DNA from: Ruminococcus sp.
GTDB lineage: Bacteria > Bacillota > Clostridia > Oscillospirales > Ruminococcaceae
Assembly: GCA_017478965.1 (NCBI GenBank)
Contig: JAFVCV010000001.1
Location: 1-64,000 of the forward strand
Direction of reading: 5' to 3'
Length of the DNA stretch: 64,000 nt
Numbering within the stretch: the stretch's first letter is position 1; the number at the start of each line of letters is the position of its first letter. Shown here piece after piece: positions 18,008 to 25,993 of the stretch. The notes below the pieces were generated by a model. The model made no database searches. It was not told the origin of the DNA and was given only the letters and a program-made list of their open reading frames with translations. A program made the translations under genes and the position numbers.

Positions 18008-18427
18008 ATGTACAGTTTAAAGACCGCCGCTGCATTTGACAGCGCTCATTTTCTAGCCGGCTATAAGGGAAAATGCTCAAATATCCACGGCCACAGGTGG
18101 GTCGTAGAGGCCTATGTCTCTTCCCCCGGCTTGCAGGACAGCGGTGAGAAAAGGGGCATGGTAATGGATTTTTCGGACCTCAAAAAGGCCCTCAGGTCCC
18201 TGGCGGACAGCTTTGACCACGCACTCATCTTCGAGAAAGGCTCCCTTAGGGAAAAGACACTGGAGGCCCTGGCCGAGGAAGGATTCAGGCTCATCCCGGT
18301 GCCTTTCAGGCCTACGGCGGAAAACTTTGCAAGACATTTTTTTGAGGTGCTGGACGGACAGGGCCTTGGGGTGAAAAGGGTAGTTGTCTACGAAACTCCG
18401 GACAACTGCGCCGCATATGAGGTCTGA
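18008..18427 (+). CDS. queD: 6-carboxytetrahydropterin synthase QueD
   Basis: Converts dihydroneopterin triphosphate to 6-carboxytetrahydropterin, the second step of queuosine precursor synthesis. 139 residues. Zinc ligands H14, H27 and H29 and catalytic C23 are visible (SAHFL; KGKCSNIHGHRW). The start is ATG 18008 after AAGGGGG (17994-18000). First gene of the queDE-folE-queCF operon. Confidence 0.93.
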   Translation: MYSLKTAAAFDSAHFLAGYKGKCSNIHGHRWVVEAYVSSPGLQDSGEKRGMVMDFSDLKKALRSLADSFDHALIFEKGSLREKTLEALAEEGFRLIPVPFRPTAENFARHFFEVLDGQGLGVKRVVVYETPDNCAAYEV

Positions 18428-18430
18428 GTC

Positions 18431-19102
18431 ATGGGAAAGGTACTTTACAGGGTCGCTGAGAAATTCATAAGCATCAACGGCGAAGGTCCCCACGCCGGTG
18501 AACTGGCGGTTTTCATAAGATTTCGGGGCTGCTCCCTCAGGTGCTCCTACTGTGACACAGCCTGGGCGCAGGAGGAGGACGGTCCCTGTACACAGGAGAG
18601 CCTTGAGGAGCTTTGCGCTTATGTAAAAGAAAGCGGCATTGCTAACGTTACTCTTACCGGCGGCGAGCCTTTGCAGCGTGAGGGCATGGAGGAGCTTATA
18701 GAGAGCCTTTGCGCTATGGGCTGCCGGGTGGAGATAGAAACTAACGGCAGCATCAGCCTTGAAAGATTTGCCGCCCTTGAAAACAGGCCGGTGTTCACCA
18801 TGGACTACAAGCTGCCCTCCAGCGGTATGGAGAGCGCCATGGACCTGAATGCTCTAGCCATCTTAGGTCCGCACGACAGCGTGAAATTCGTATCAGGGTC
18901 CGAAGAGGATCTGGAAAGGGCAGCGCAGATCATTGAACGCTATGGGCTAACAGGGCGGACCCATGTGTTCATAAGCCCGGTCTTCGGCAGGATAGACCCT
19001 GAGGATATAGTGAGCTTTATGGTCAGCCGCAGGCTGAATGGAGTGAGACTGCAGCTTCAGATGCACAAGTTCATCTGGGACCCGGATAAAAGAGGAGTGT
19101 AA
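18431..19102 (+). CDS. queE: 7-carboxy-7-deazaguanine synthase QueE
   Basis: Radical SAM enzyme making 7-carboxy-7-deazaguanine. 223 residues. The CxxxCxxC cluster is C34, C38, C41 in FRGCSLRCSYCDTAWA, and TGGEPL follows. It begins 3 bp after queD, indicating translational coupling. The partner and order match other Firmicute que operons. Confidence 0.94.
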   Translation: MGKVLYRVAEKFISINGEGPHAGELAVFIRFRGCSLRCSYCDTAWAQEEDGPCTQESLEELCAYVKESGIANVTLTGGEPLQREGMEELIESLCAMGCRVEIETNGSISLERFAALENRPVFTMDYKLPSSGMESAMDLNALAILGPHDSVKFVSGSEEDLERAAQIIERYGLTGRTHVFISPVFGRIDPEDIVSFMVSRRLNGVRLQLQMHKFIWDPDKRGV

Positions 19103-19106
19103 AAAA

Positions 19107-19691
19107 ATGGACAATAAAGCAATAGAATACCATGTTCGTGAGCTGCTCAGAGCCATAGGCGAGGACCCGGACAGAGAGGGCCTGAGGGAGACACCAAGGA
19201 GGGTGGCAGGAATGCTCAACGAGATGCTGGAGGGAATTTCCTACTCGAACCACGACATAGCAAAGATGTTTGGCAAGACCTTCACCCAGGAGGGGGACAG
19301 TTCTGCTGACGAGGCGGTGGTCATGAAGGACATCACCGTGTTCAGCTTCTGTGAGCACCACATGGCGCTTATGTATGATATGCACGTCAATGTAGCCTAT
19401 ATCCCAAGAGGAAAGGTCCTGGGGCTGAGCAAGATCGCCAGGATATGCGACATGGCCGCAAAGCGCCTGCAGCTCCAGGAGCGGCTTGGCAGGGACATAG
19501 CTCAGATCATCTCCGAGGCCGCCGGCACCGAGGACGTAGGGGTGCTCATAAGCGGCTGTCACAGCTGCATGACCGCAAGGGGCATCAGAAACAGTCAGGC
19601 CAGGACGGTCACAAAGACCTTTATGGGAAAATTCAGAGAGGACCCGGAGCTGAAGGCTCTGGTTGAGGACTATAAGGAGGGACGAGCATGA
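19107..19691 (+). CDS. folE: GTP cyclohydrolase I FolE
   Basis: Makes dihydroneopterin triphosphate from GTP, the first step shared by folate and queuosine synthesis. 194 residues. The zinc ligands are in FCEHHMALMYD and SGCHSCMTARG. Its location inside the que operon suggests this copy feeds preQ1 synthesis. It overlaps queC by 4 bp. Confidence 0.95.
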   Translation: MDNKAIEYHVRELLRAIGEDPDREGLRETPRRVAGMLNEMLEGISYSNHDIAKMFGKTFTQEGDSSADEAVVMKDITVFSFCEHHMALMYDMHVNVAYIPRGKVLGLSKIARICDMAAKRLQLQERLGRDIAQIISEAAGTEDVGVLISGCHSCMTARGIRNSQARTVTKTFMGKFREDPELKALVEDYKEGRA

Positions 19692-20368
19692 AGGCGGCAG
19701 TACTTTTCAGCGGAGGAATTGACAGCACCACTTGTCTTGCAATGGCAGTGGACAGATACGGCGCAGATGAGGTCCTGGCCATTTCAGTCAGCTACGGGCA
19801 GAAACATTCCAGGGAGCTTGCGGCGGCCAGGGAGATAGCAGAGTATTACGGAGTCAGACAGGTTAGCTTAGATCTGGGAAAGATCTTTGAAGGCTCTGAC
19901 TGCTCGCTGCTGAACGGCTCTTCAAAGGATATACCCAAGGAGAGCTACGGTGAGCAGCTCAGGGAAACTCAGGGAGCACCTGTATCGACCTACGTGCCCT
20001 TCCGCAACGGGCTTTTCTTAGCCTCAGCGGCAAGCGTGGGGCTTTCCAACGGGTGCAGCGTCATCTACTACGGCGCCCATTCGGACGATGCGGCCGGCAA
20101 TGCCTACCCGGACTGTTCACAGGAGTTCAACGACGCCATGAGCAGGGCCATAAGCCTTGGCAGCGGCGGAGAGATAGCTGTAGAGGCCCCTTTCATCGGA
20201 CTTAACAAGGCACAGGTAGTGGCTGAGGGGATAGAGCTGAGAGCGCCCTATGAGCTTAGCTGGAGCTGCTATGAGGGCGGAGACAGGCCCTGCGGGAAAT
20301 GCGGGACCTGCCGGGACAGAGCGGCTGCCTTTGCCGCCAACGGTATAGCCGACCCGGCTTTGAAGTAA
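19688..20368 (+). CDS. queC: 7-cyano-7-deazaguanine synthase QueC
   Basis: ATP-dependent ligase converting carboxydeazaguanine to preQ0. 226 residues. The PP-loop SGGIDS is at residues 8-13, and the zinc cysteines are in the C-terminal CYEGGDRPCGKCGTCRDR. The ATG overlaps the folE stop (ATGA-type coupling). Confidence 0.95.
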   Translation: MKAAVLFSGGIDSTTCLAMAVDRYGADEVLAISVSYGQKHSRELAAAREIAEYYGVRQVSLDLGKIFEGSDCSLLNGSSKDIPKESYGEQLRETQGAPVSTYVPFRNGLFLASAASVGLSNGCSVIYYGAHSDDAAGNAYPDCSQEFNDAMSRAISLGSGGEIAVEAPFIGLNKAQVVAEGIELRAPYELSWSCYEGGDRPCGKCGTCRDRAAAFAANGIADPALK

Positions 20369-20380
20369 AGGAGGACCGTT

Positions 20381-20878
20381 ATGACAGGAAGAAACGATAA
20401 GGAGACCGAGGGACTTACCCTGTTGGGCAGCAAGGGGGTAAGCTATAAGAAGACCTACTGCCCGGAGGTCCTGGAGACCTTTGTGAATAAGCACCCGGAC
20501 AACGATTACTTCGTAAAATTCAACTGCCCGGAGTTCACCAGCCTTTGCCCCATTACCGGCCAGCCGGACTTTGCGACTATCTATATCTCCTATGTGCCCG
20601 GGGAGAGAATGGTCGAGAGCAAGTCGCTGAAACTTTATCTTTTCGGGTTCAGGGAGCATGGCGACTTTCATGAGGACTGTGTGAACATCATCATGAAGGA
20701 CCTTATAAAGCTCATGGACCCCAAGTATATCGAGGTCTGGGGGAAATTCCTGCCCAGGGGCGGCATTTCCATCGACCCCTACTGCAACTACGGCCGGCCA
20801 GGCAGCAGGTGGGAGGAGGTGGCCTTCGACAGGCTGGCCCACCACGACCTATACCCTGAAACGGTCAACAACAGATAA
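20381..20878 (+). CDS. queF: NADPH-dependent 7-cyano-7-deazaguanine reductase QueF
   Basis: Reduces the preQ0 nitrile to preQ1. 165 residues, the single-domain (type I, Bacillus-like) form. The thioimide cysteine is in [12 protein letters not shown], with the QueF motif [22 protein letters not shown]. Last gene of the operon; its product is the presumed ligand of the upstream riboswitch. Confidence 0.95.
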   Translation: MTGRNDKETEGLTLLGSKGVSYKKTYCPEVLETFVNKHPDNDYFVKFNCPEFTSLCPITGQPDFATIYISYVPGERMVESKSLKLYLFGFREHGDFHEDCVNIIMKDLIKLMDPKYIEVWGKFLPRGGISIDPYCNYGRPGSRWEEVAFDRLAHHDLYPETVNNR

Positions 20879-20884
20879 AACTGA

Positions 20885-20923
20885 GCCGCATTTCTCAATG
20901 CTTTTGAAAATGCGGCCCTTTGT
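20885..20923 (+). terminator. Terminator after queF
   Basis: GCCGCATTT (20885-20893) pairs with AAATGCGGC (20908-20916). The T tract is weak (CCTTTGTTT). Confidence 0.55.
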
Positions 20924-20936
20924 TTCTGGCCGGGGC

Positions 20937-20965
20937 TTTACAAAGCGGGAAAAATGGTGTATAAT
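20937..20965 (+). promoter_or_regulatory. Sigma-A promoter for the 21010 gene cluster
   Basis: TTTACA 20937-20942, 17 bp, TATAAT 20960-20965. Confidence 0.65.
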
Positions 20966-21009
20966 AAGAGCAGGTATAAACTCATTATGACCGAAAGGGG
21001 TGCAGTTTG

Positions 21010-21330
21010 ATGGGATCTGAAAAGATAAAGGCCCTGGGCGGAAAAGTGAATATCTCGCTCAATACCAAACCGGAGAAAATGATAATGGCGGCAAGCTTAG
21101 GCACGGCGGCGGCTATACTTCTGACCGGCAAGCGCAATAAGGGCCTGGTGAATTTTGTAAAGAGGACTAAGAAAAGCTATCAGACCATGGACAGGGTCCT
21201 TGGTATGACGGTGGCCAGGCAGGTGGCGGAGAACGAAAAGCAGAAGGCCAGGGAGGCCGAGTTTAAGACCAAGCTAAGAGACCTGGAGATCGAGGACTCT
21301 ATCCCCCTGGACCTGTCGGAGGACCTATGA
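21010..21330 (+). CDS. Hypothetical protein, possible membrane association
   Basis: 106 residues, not recognised. A mildly hydrophobic stretch (MIMAASLGTAAAILLTG, about 25-41) is followed by a basic region and a charged helical tail. AAAGGGG (20994-21000) suits ATG 21010; TTG 21007 is equally in frame. The 3' end overlaps the next gene by 4 bp (ATGA), so the two are likely translated together. Confidence 0.6.
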   Translation: MGSEKIKALGGKVNISLNTKPEKMIMAASLGTAAAILLTGKRNKGLVNFVKRTKKSYQTMDRVLGMTVARQVAENEKQKAREAEFKTKLRDLEIEDSIPLDLSEDL

Positions 21331-21692
21331 CGCAGTATCTTACCCGGTACAGAGAGTATATCTTGGCCTGCCTGGAGGACGGGAACTGTGATTACAGGCA
21401 GCTTTTGGACTATCACACCGAAAAGCTCCATCAGTTCCAGCATGAAAGGCTTATCCACTGGCTTGTGACAATGCTGGTGGGCATTTGTACGGTCATGCTT
21501 TTTACGGCTATCGCCGTTTGGCAGACAGTGGTGCTGATACCGTTGGCACTTATACTGCTGGTGCTGCTGTGCTTTTATCTCAAACACTATTATTTTCTTG
21601 AGAACACCGTGCAGCTGCTCTATAAGGACTATGACGCTATCTACAGGAAGGTATGGGGCTTTTCTCAGGAGGACAAAGATGGACCGGTATGA
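21327..21692 (+). CDS. Hypothetical two-segment membrane protein
   Basis: 121 residues with two adjacent membrane segments (about 45-64 and 68-85) between polar helical ends. It overlaps the gene before by 4 bp and the flavin reductase gene after by 14 bp, making a tight three-gene unit. No family recognised. Confidence 0.65.
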   Translation: MTQYLTRYREYILACLEDGNCDYRQLLDYHTEKLHQFQHERLIHWLVTMLVGICTVMLFTAIAVWQTVVLIPLALILLVLLCFYLKHYYFLENTVQLLYKDYDAIYRKVWGFSQEDKDGPV

Positions 21693-22278
21693 GAAGGAGC
21701 ATTGGAAGGGCAGCGTCATGACGGCGCCCTTGCCGCCGGCTCTGGTGAGCTGCGGCTTTGAGGGAAAGGAGAACGTGCTGACCGTGGCCTGGACAGGGAT
21801 ACTCAACACTCACCCGCCGATGACCTATATCTCAGTAAGGCCTGAGAGGTACTCTTATGGGCTTATTAAGGACAGCGGCGAGTTCGTTGTCAATCTTCCT
21901 ACGCAGCAGATGGTCAGGGCGGTGGACTGGTGCGGTGTAAGGTCCGGGGCCAGGTATGATAAGTTCAGGGAGTGCGGGCTGCATACTGAAAAATGTGAAA
22001 ATGTTGCTGCACCGATGATATCTGAGTGCCCTGTCAGCATAGAATGTAAGGTAAGGAGCATTACGGAGCTTGGGACCCACCATATGTTCATAGCGGACAT
22101 AGTGGGCCTTGACGTGGCAAAGGAGCTTCTTGACAGCAGCGGCAGGCTGTGCCTGGAAAAAGCGGGGCTGCTGGCTTTTGCTCACGGGGAGTATTTTGCC
22201 CTGGGCAGGAAGCTGGGGACCTTTGGCTATTCGGTAAGGAAAAAGTCGAAGAAGAAAAAAGCCTCCGGCAGCAAATAA
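21679..22278 (+). CDS. Flavin reductase-like FMN-binding protein
   Basis: 199 residues of the flavin reductase-like/FMN-binding split-barrel family: LPPALVSCGFEGKENVLTVAWTG, then PPMTYISVRPERYSYGLI, GEFVVNLP and the IECKVRSI strand. Such proteins bind FMN and reduce flavins, or act as NAD(P)H-dependent oxidoreductases, in the cytoplasm. ATG 21679 was chosen for AGGAGG at 21667-21672; the open frame extends upstream without a ribosome site. The Lys-rich C-terminus is unusual. Confidence 0.82.
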   Translation: MDRYEKEHWKGSVMTAPLPPALVSCGFEGKENVLTVAWTGILNTHPPMTYISVRPERYSYGLIKDSGEFVVNLPTQQMVRAVDWCGVRSGARYDKFRECGLHTEKCENVAAPMISECPVSIECKVRSITELGTHHMFIADIVGLDVAKELLDSSGRLCLEKAGLLAFAHGEYFALGRKLGTFGYSVRKKSKKKKASGSK

Positions 22279-22308
22279 GGCCTGGGAGCTGACTATAGTA
22301 AGGAAAGT

Positions 22309-23484
22309 ATGAGAAAAATGAAAATGAGGATAGAAGTTTTGATGCTTGCAGCGGCAGTGGCATCATACTGTCGTTTTGGTATAAGGCGTGCCTATGCCTG
22401 GAGCGGGGAGGTCCACAGGGACACGATGAAAAAGGCCCTGGACCTGCTGGAAAGGGAGAAAAAGCTGAAGGCCGCCGGGTTCTATAAGCCATATACGGAG
22501 CAGCTCCTGCGGGGCGTGGTGGAGCCTGACAAGGACGGCGACGTTGACGAGGGCGTGGGAAAGCATTACTATTCCTGCGTTGACCCTAAGGGCAGGGAGC
22601 TGGAGTAATATAAGGGATGGTACCGCAACCGTCTTGGCAGGTTCGCTCCCAGCGCCCGGTCGCTTTTCATGGCAAATTATACTGAGGCACTGTGTCTTTA
22701 CAAGAACGGCCGGACCAAGAGCAGTATGTATATGCTCGGGAGAGCGCTCCACTTTATAGGAGACATGGGCTGTACGCCTCATGTGGCCAATATGGCTATG
22801 ACCAAGAGGATAGACCGGGTGGACGGAGTACATTTAGCCTACGAAAAGCACATAAATATCATCTATGGCCAGTTCAGGGCTGAGAGCTTTGACAAAAGGC
22901 TGATGAAGGGCTATGAGAAGGAGGACATGGGGGACGCTCTCAACAAGCTGGTAAGGCTGGCAGGGCGGTCCGCTGTCAATATAGCCACTCTTGATCCAAG
23001 GGCTTTTGCCGAGGCCGCCGGGGAGGCGCTGCCTGCGGTCCATGGGAACATGGCTGCGGTGATGCTGAGATTTTACGATGACTGTCACGGCGAAAACGGC
23101 GGCTATGTCCTCAGCGGCAGAGCTGTCGGCATAAAGAACGAGGGCAGCGGACTTTTCCTGACAGTGGGCAAAAAGGGCCTGGCGATGTCGGAAAGCGCAA
23201 AGACCCCGGAGGTCAGGTTCACTCCGGAGATCGGTGAGAACGGTACCTTTGCGCTGAAAGGCCCGGAGGGCAACTATCTGAGCGGGGACCTTAAAAGATC
23301 CGTCCCGGGGAAAAAGGGAGAGGAGCCGCCCCAGTTCAGATTTACGGCACTTGGCAGGAACAGGTTCCTCATAAGCTCCGGCAGAGATAAGTTTACGGAC
23401 TGTCTGACTGTACAGAAGGGCGGCAGGGTCGGTCTTGAAAAATTCACCCCGGAGGAGCCCAGTCAAATCTGGACGCTTATCTAG
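22309..23484 (+). pseudogene. Secreted zinc-dependent phospholipase C, one in-frame TAA
   Basis: The frame runs from ATG 22309 to a TAA at 22606-22608, then continues unchanged to 23484; a second open stretch begins at ATG 22669. A signal peptide ends AYA, so the mature protein would start with the zinc-ligand Trp (WSGEVH), as in clostridial alpha-toxin. Other ligand positions are present: HFIGD, TPH ten residues after the first H, and HLAYE. The C-terminal 130 residues form a beta-rich domain unlike the PLAT domain. All zinc ligands after the stop would be lost if it terminates. Family activity is phosphatidylcholine hydrolysis; none is shown here. Confidence 0.8.
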
Positions 23485-23494
23485 GAGGGCAGTT

Positions 23495-24166
23495 ATGACT
23501 AAAGAGCTTTTAATAAAAGGGCTGGTAAAGTTTTTATCGGGACTGCTGCTTATCGGGGCGATGCTGTTCCTTCCGGCGGGGAGCCTTGATTATCCGGGCG
23601 GCTGGCTGTTCATCGGACTTCTGTTCGTGCCTATGCTCATATTGGGCATAGTCCTGGCGGTGAAGGACCCGGCACTGCTTGAAAAAAGGCTCAATGCCAA
23701 GGAAAAACAAAGCGAGCAGAAGGGGGTCCTGGCCGTCAGTGCAGCGATGTTCACAGGCGGTTTTGCAATGGCCGGGCTGAGCTTTCGCAAGGGCTGGCTG
23801 ATGATGCCGAAGGCTGCCGCAGCTGTGGGGGCAGTGATCTTTTTGCTCTCCTACCTTATGTATGCCGAGGTCATGAGGGAGAATTCCTATCTTTCCAGGA
23901 CCGTGGAGGTACAGGAGGGGCAGAAGGTCATCGACACCGGGCTTTACGGCGTTGTCCGCCACCCTATGTACAGCGCTACGGTGCTGATGTTCCTGTCGAT
24001 CCCTTTGATACTCGGGTCGGTGATAGCTTTAGTCATCTTTCTTGTTTATCCCTTTGTCCTTGTCATGAGGATAAAGAACGAGGAGCAGGTCCTTGAAAAG
24101 GGCCTTGCAGGCTACAGCGAGTATAAGAAAAAGGTCAGGTACCGGCTCATACCCTTTATCTGGTAA
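23495..24166 (+). CDS. Isoprenylcysteine carboxyl methyltransferase-family membrane protein
   Basis: 223 residues with about five membrane segments. The C-terminal ICMT/PEMT signature is YGVVRHPMYSATVLMFLSIP, then RIKNEEQVLEKGLAGYSEYKKKVRYRLIP. The family methylates small molecules or lipids using SAM; bacterial substrates are mostly unknown. ATG 23495 follows AGGAGGG (23483-23489), 11 bp after the phospholipase frame ends. Confidence 0.8.
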   Translation: MTKELLIKGLVKFLSGLLLIGAMLFLPAGSLDYPGGWLFIGLLFVPMLILGIVLAVKDPALLEKRLNAKEKQSEQKGVLAVSAAMFTGGFAMAGLSFRKGWLMMPKAAAAVGAVIFLLSYLMYAEVMRENSYLSRTVEVQEGQKVIDTGLYGVVRHPMYSATVLMFLSIPLILGSVIALVIFLVYPFVLVMRIKNEEQVLEKGLAGYSEYKKKVRYRLIPFIW

Positions 24167-24189
24167 GGATAACATAACAGTACAAAAAA

Positions 24190-24227
24190 CCTCCCTGAAC
24201 AGAAGATGCTGTTCAGGGAGGTCCTTT
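24190..24227. terminator. Bidirectional terminator
   Basis: Thirteen-base arms CCTCCCTGAACAG (24190-24202) and CTGTTCAGGGAGG (24209-24221), with T5 on the plus side and A6 upstream (T6 for the minus strand). It serves both the methyltransferase gene and pyk. Confidence 0.9.
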
Positions 24228-24242
24228 TTGTTATGCTTGCTG

Positions 24243-25661
24243 TCAGAGCTTTTCCACCTTGAGAAGATTGGTGGTGCCGCTCATTCCGAGAGGTACGCCG
24301 GCGGTGATGACGACCAGGTCCCCCTCCTTGAGGAAACCTTTTTCAAGGCTCACCTCGATGGCCCTTCTGATAAGGTCGTCGGTATTGTCCATCTCTTCGA
24401 TGATGCCGGGCTGGACGCCCCAGGACATATTCATCTGGTGGGCCGTGACTTCATCAGTCGTTAGGCCGATTATGGGACAGTCCGGACGGTATTTTGAAAG
24501 TATCCTTGCCGTCTGCCCGCTCTTGGTCACGGTGAGGATAGCGGCGGCTCTGAGGTCGTGGGCGGTGGTGACAGTAGCGTGGGAGATAGCATCGGTGATG
24601 CTGGGGTGGTCTACATCGTCACGTTTCTGGAACCTGCCCTTGTAGTCGATATCGCCCTCAGTGGTCTCTGCGATAAGGGCCATGGTCTTGACAGCCTCCA
24701 CCGGATACTTGCCCGCAGCTGTCTCGCCGGAGAGCATTATAGCCGAAGTGCCGTCGTAAATGGCGTTGGCTACATCGGTTATCTCCGCACGGGTAGGCCT
24801 GGGATTTGATATCATAGACTCCAGCATCTGTGTGGCAGTGATGACCTGCTTGCCGGCATTGTAGGCCTTGTGGATAAGCTCCTTCTGGATAGCCGGTATC
24901 TGCTCGAAGGGTATCTCCACGCCCATGTCGCCCCTGGCAACCATTATGCCGTCGGCAGCTTCTAAGATCTCGTCGATGTTCTCAACGCCCTCGGCGTTCT
25001 CTATCTTTGCGATTATCCTGGGATTGAACCAGCCCAAGGACTGGGTGAACTTTCTCAGATAGTTCACGTCCGCTCCGGTCCTTACAAATGAGGCAGCTAT
25101 GAAATCAAAGCCCATCTTAGCCCCGAAAGCCAGATCAGCCATGTCCGCATCGGAGATATAGGGCATGGAAAGCTTTACGCCCGGTACGTTTATGCCCTTG
25201 TGGTCGGAAACGACGCCGCCGTGTATCACCTCGCACTCGATGTCGGTGCCGTCGATCTTCCTGGCTTTCAGCTCGATCACGCCGTCGTTGATAAGTATCC
25301 TGGTGCCTATGGAGATATCCTTCGGCAGCTTGGGAAAGGTGATCGAACATATCGTCTCATCGCCCACCACCTCTCTGGTGGTAAGGGTGAACGTGTCACC
25401 GTCCTTGATGGTGACTGGCTTATGGTCCTTGAAATCCCTGAGCCTTATCTCAGGTCCCTTGGTATCTAAAAGCGTGGCGATATTCAGCCCCATCTCGTCT
25501 CTGAGCCTGGTGATGGTCCTGAAACGCTGTTCATGGACCTCATGGTCCGAGTGAGAGAAGTTGAACCTGGCAACGTCCATGCCGTTTTTCATCATATCTC
25601 TCAGTACGTTCTCATCATCGGTAGAAGGGCCGATGGTACAGACTATCTTGGTCTTTCTCAT
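24243..25661 (-). CDS. pyk: Pyruvate kinase
   Basis: Converts PEP and ADP to pyruvate and ATP, the last step of glycolysis. 472 residues. MRKTKIVCTIGPS start; active-site segments MDVARFNFSHS, LLDTKGPEIR, IAKIENAEGVENIDEIL and MVARGDMGVEIP; and AMLSGETAAGKYP. It has the short form without the extra C-terminal PEP-utiliser domain found in Bacillus. The start at 25661 is set by AAGGAG just before it. Confidence 0.96.
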   Translation of the reverse strand: MRKTKIVCTIGPSTDDENVLRDMMKNGMDVARFNFSHSDHEVHEQRFRTITRLRDEMGLNIATLLDTKGPEIRLRDFKDHKPVTIKDGDTFTLTTREVVGDETICSITFPKLPKDISIGTRILINDGVIELKARKIDGTDIECEVIHGGVVSDHKGINVPGVKLSMPYISDADMADLAFGAKMGFDFIAASFVRTGADVNYLRKFTQSLGWFNPRIIAKIENAEGVENIDEILEAADGIMVARGDMGVEIPFEQIPAIQKELIHKAYNAGKQVITATQMLESMISNPRPTRAEITDVANAIYDGTSAIMLSGETAAGKYPVEAVKTMALIAETTEGDIDYKGRFQKRDDVDHPSITDAISHATVTTAHDLRAAAILTVTKSGQTARILSKYRPDCPIIGLTTDEVTAHQMNMSWGVQPGIIEEMDNTDDLIRRAIEVSLEKGFLKEGDLVVITAGVPLGMSGTTNLLKVEKL

Positions 25662-25736
25662 GGTCTTACAGCTCCTTATTTTTACGCAGCCTGCCAAGGG
25701 TGTCCTGCCGGCGGCCGCTTTATATCCTTAAATCTA

Positions 25737-25765
25737 ATTATAAACCAGCCCGGGTGTATTGTCAA
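25737..25765 (-). promoter_or_regulatory. Consensus promoter of pyk
   Basis: On the minus strand TTGACA (25765-25760), 17 bp, TATAAT (25742-25737). Confidence 0.8.
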
Positions 25766-25836
25766 GTAAATTTTGCGCTCCGGCCGCTTTGTTTTTTGTA
25801 CCTTTGTACGAAAATTCAGTTTTTTGAAAAGTGCGC

Positions 25837-25865
25837 TTGACAAGAGGACGAAAAAGTGTCATAAT
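25837..25865 (+). promoter_or_regulatory. Promoter of valS
   Basis: TTGACA 25837-25842, 17 bp, CATAAT 25860-25865; leads into a leader of about 120 nt. Confidence 0.75.
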
Positions 25866-25896
25866 AAATAATGTATAATCACTGACAGAAAGGAAA

Positions 25897-25970
25897 GTTG
25901 CCTTATGAAAAACACAGCCTTTCACCGTCAGCCCGGCGTGCGAGTCTGACCCCGGGCTTAAAACGGCAAC
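25897..25970 (+). promoter_or_regulatory. Structured valS leader
   Basis: GTTGCC (25897-25902) can pair with GGCAAC (25965-25970), enclosing AGCCCGG (25930-25936) paired with CCGGGCT (25952-25958). No T-box consensus is present and no T tract follows, so any control is not a simple terminator. The region also holds a tiny open frame. Confidence 0.5.
25905..25949 (+). CDS. Possible 14-residue leader peptide
   Basis: ATG 25905 to TGA 25947 encodes MKNTAFHRQPGVRV, preceded by AAAGGAAAG (25890-25897). The frame ends with two valine codons (GTG, GTC) inside the hairpin region, which would be suitable for valine-responsive control of valS. It may equally be chance. Confidence 0.35.
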   Translation: MKNTAFHRQPGVRV

Positions 25971-25993
25971 AAATATGAAAGGAATGTTTTATT

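Noticed and set aside
572..22608. TAA read as a sense codon (alternative genetic code)
   Set aside because: TAA terminates many intact genes here (queC, hup, valS), so the two interrupted genes are lesions or errors.
25872..25993. T-box riboswitch before valS
   Set aside because: No specifier stem or T-box sequence of the AGGGTGGNACCGCG type is present.
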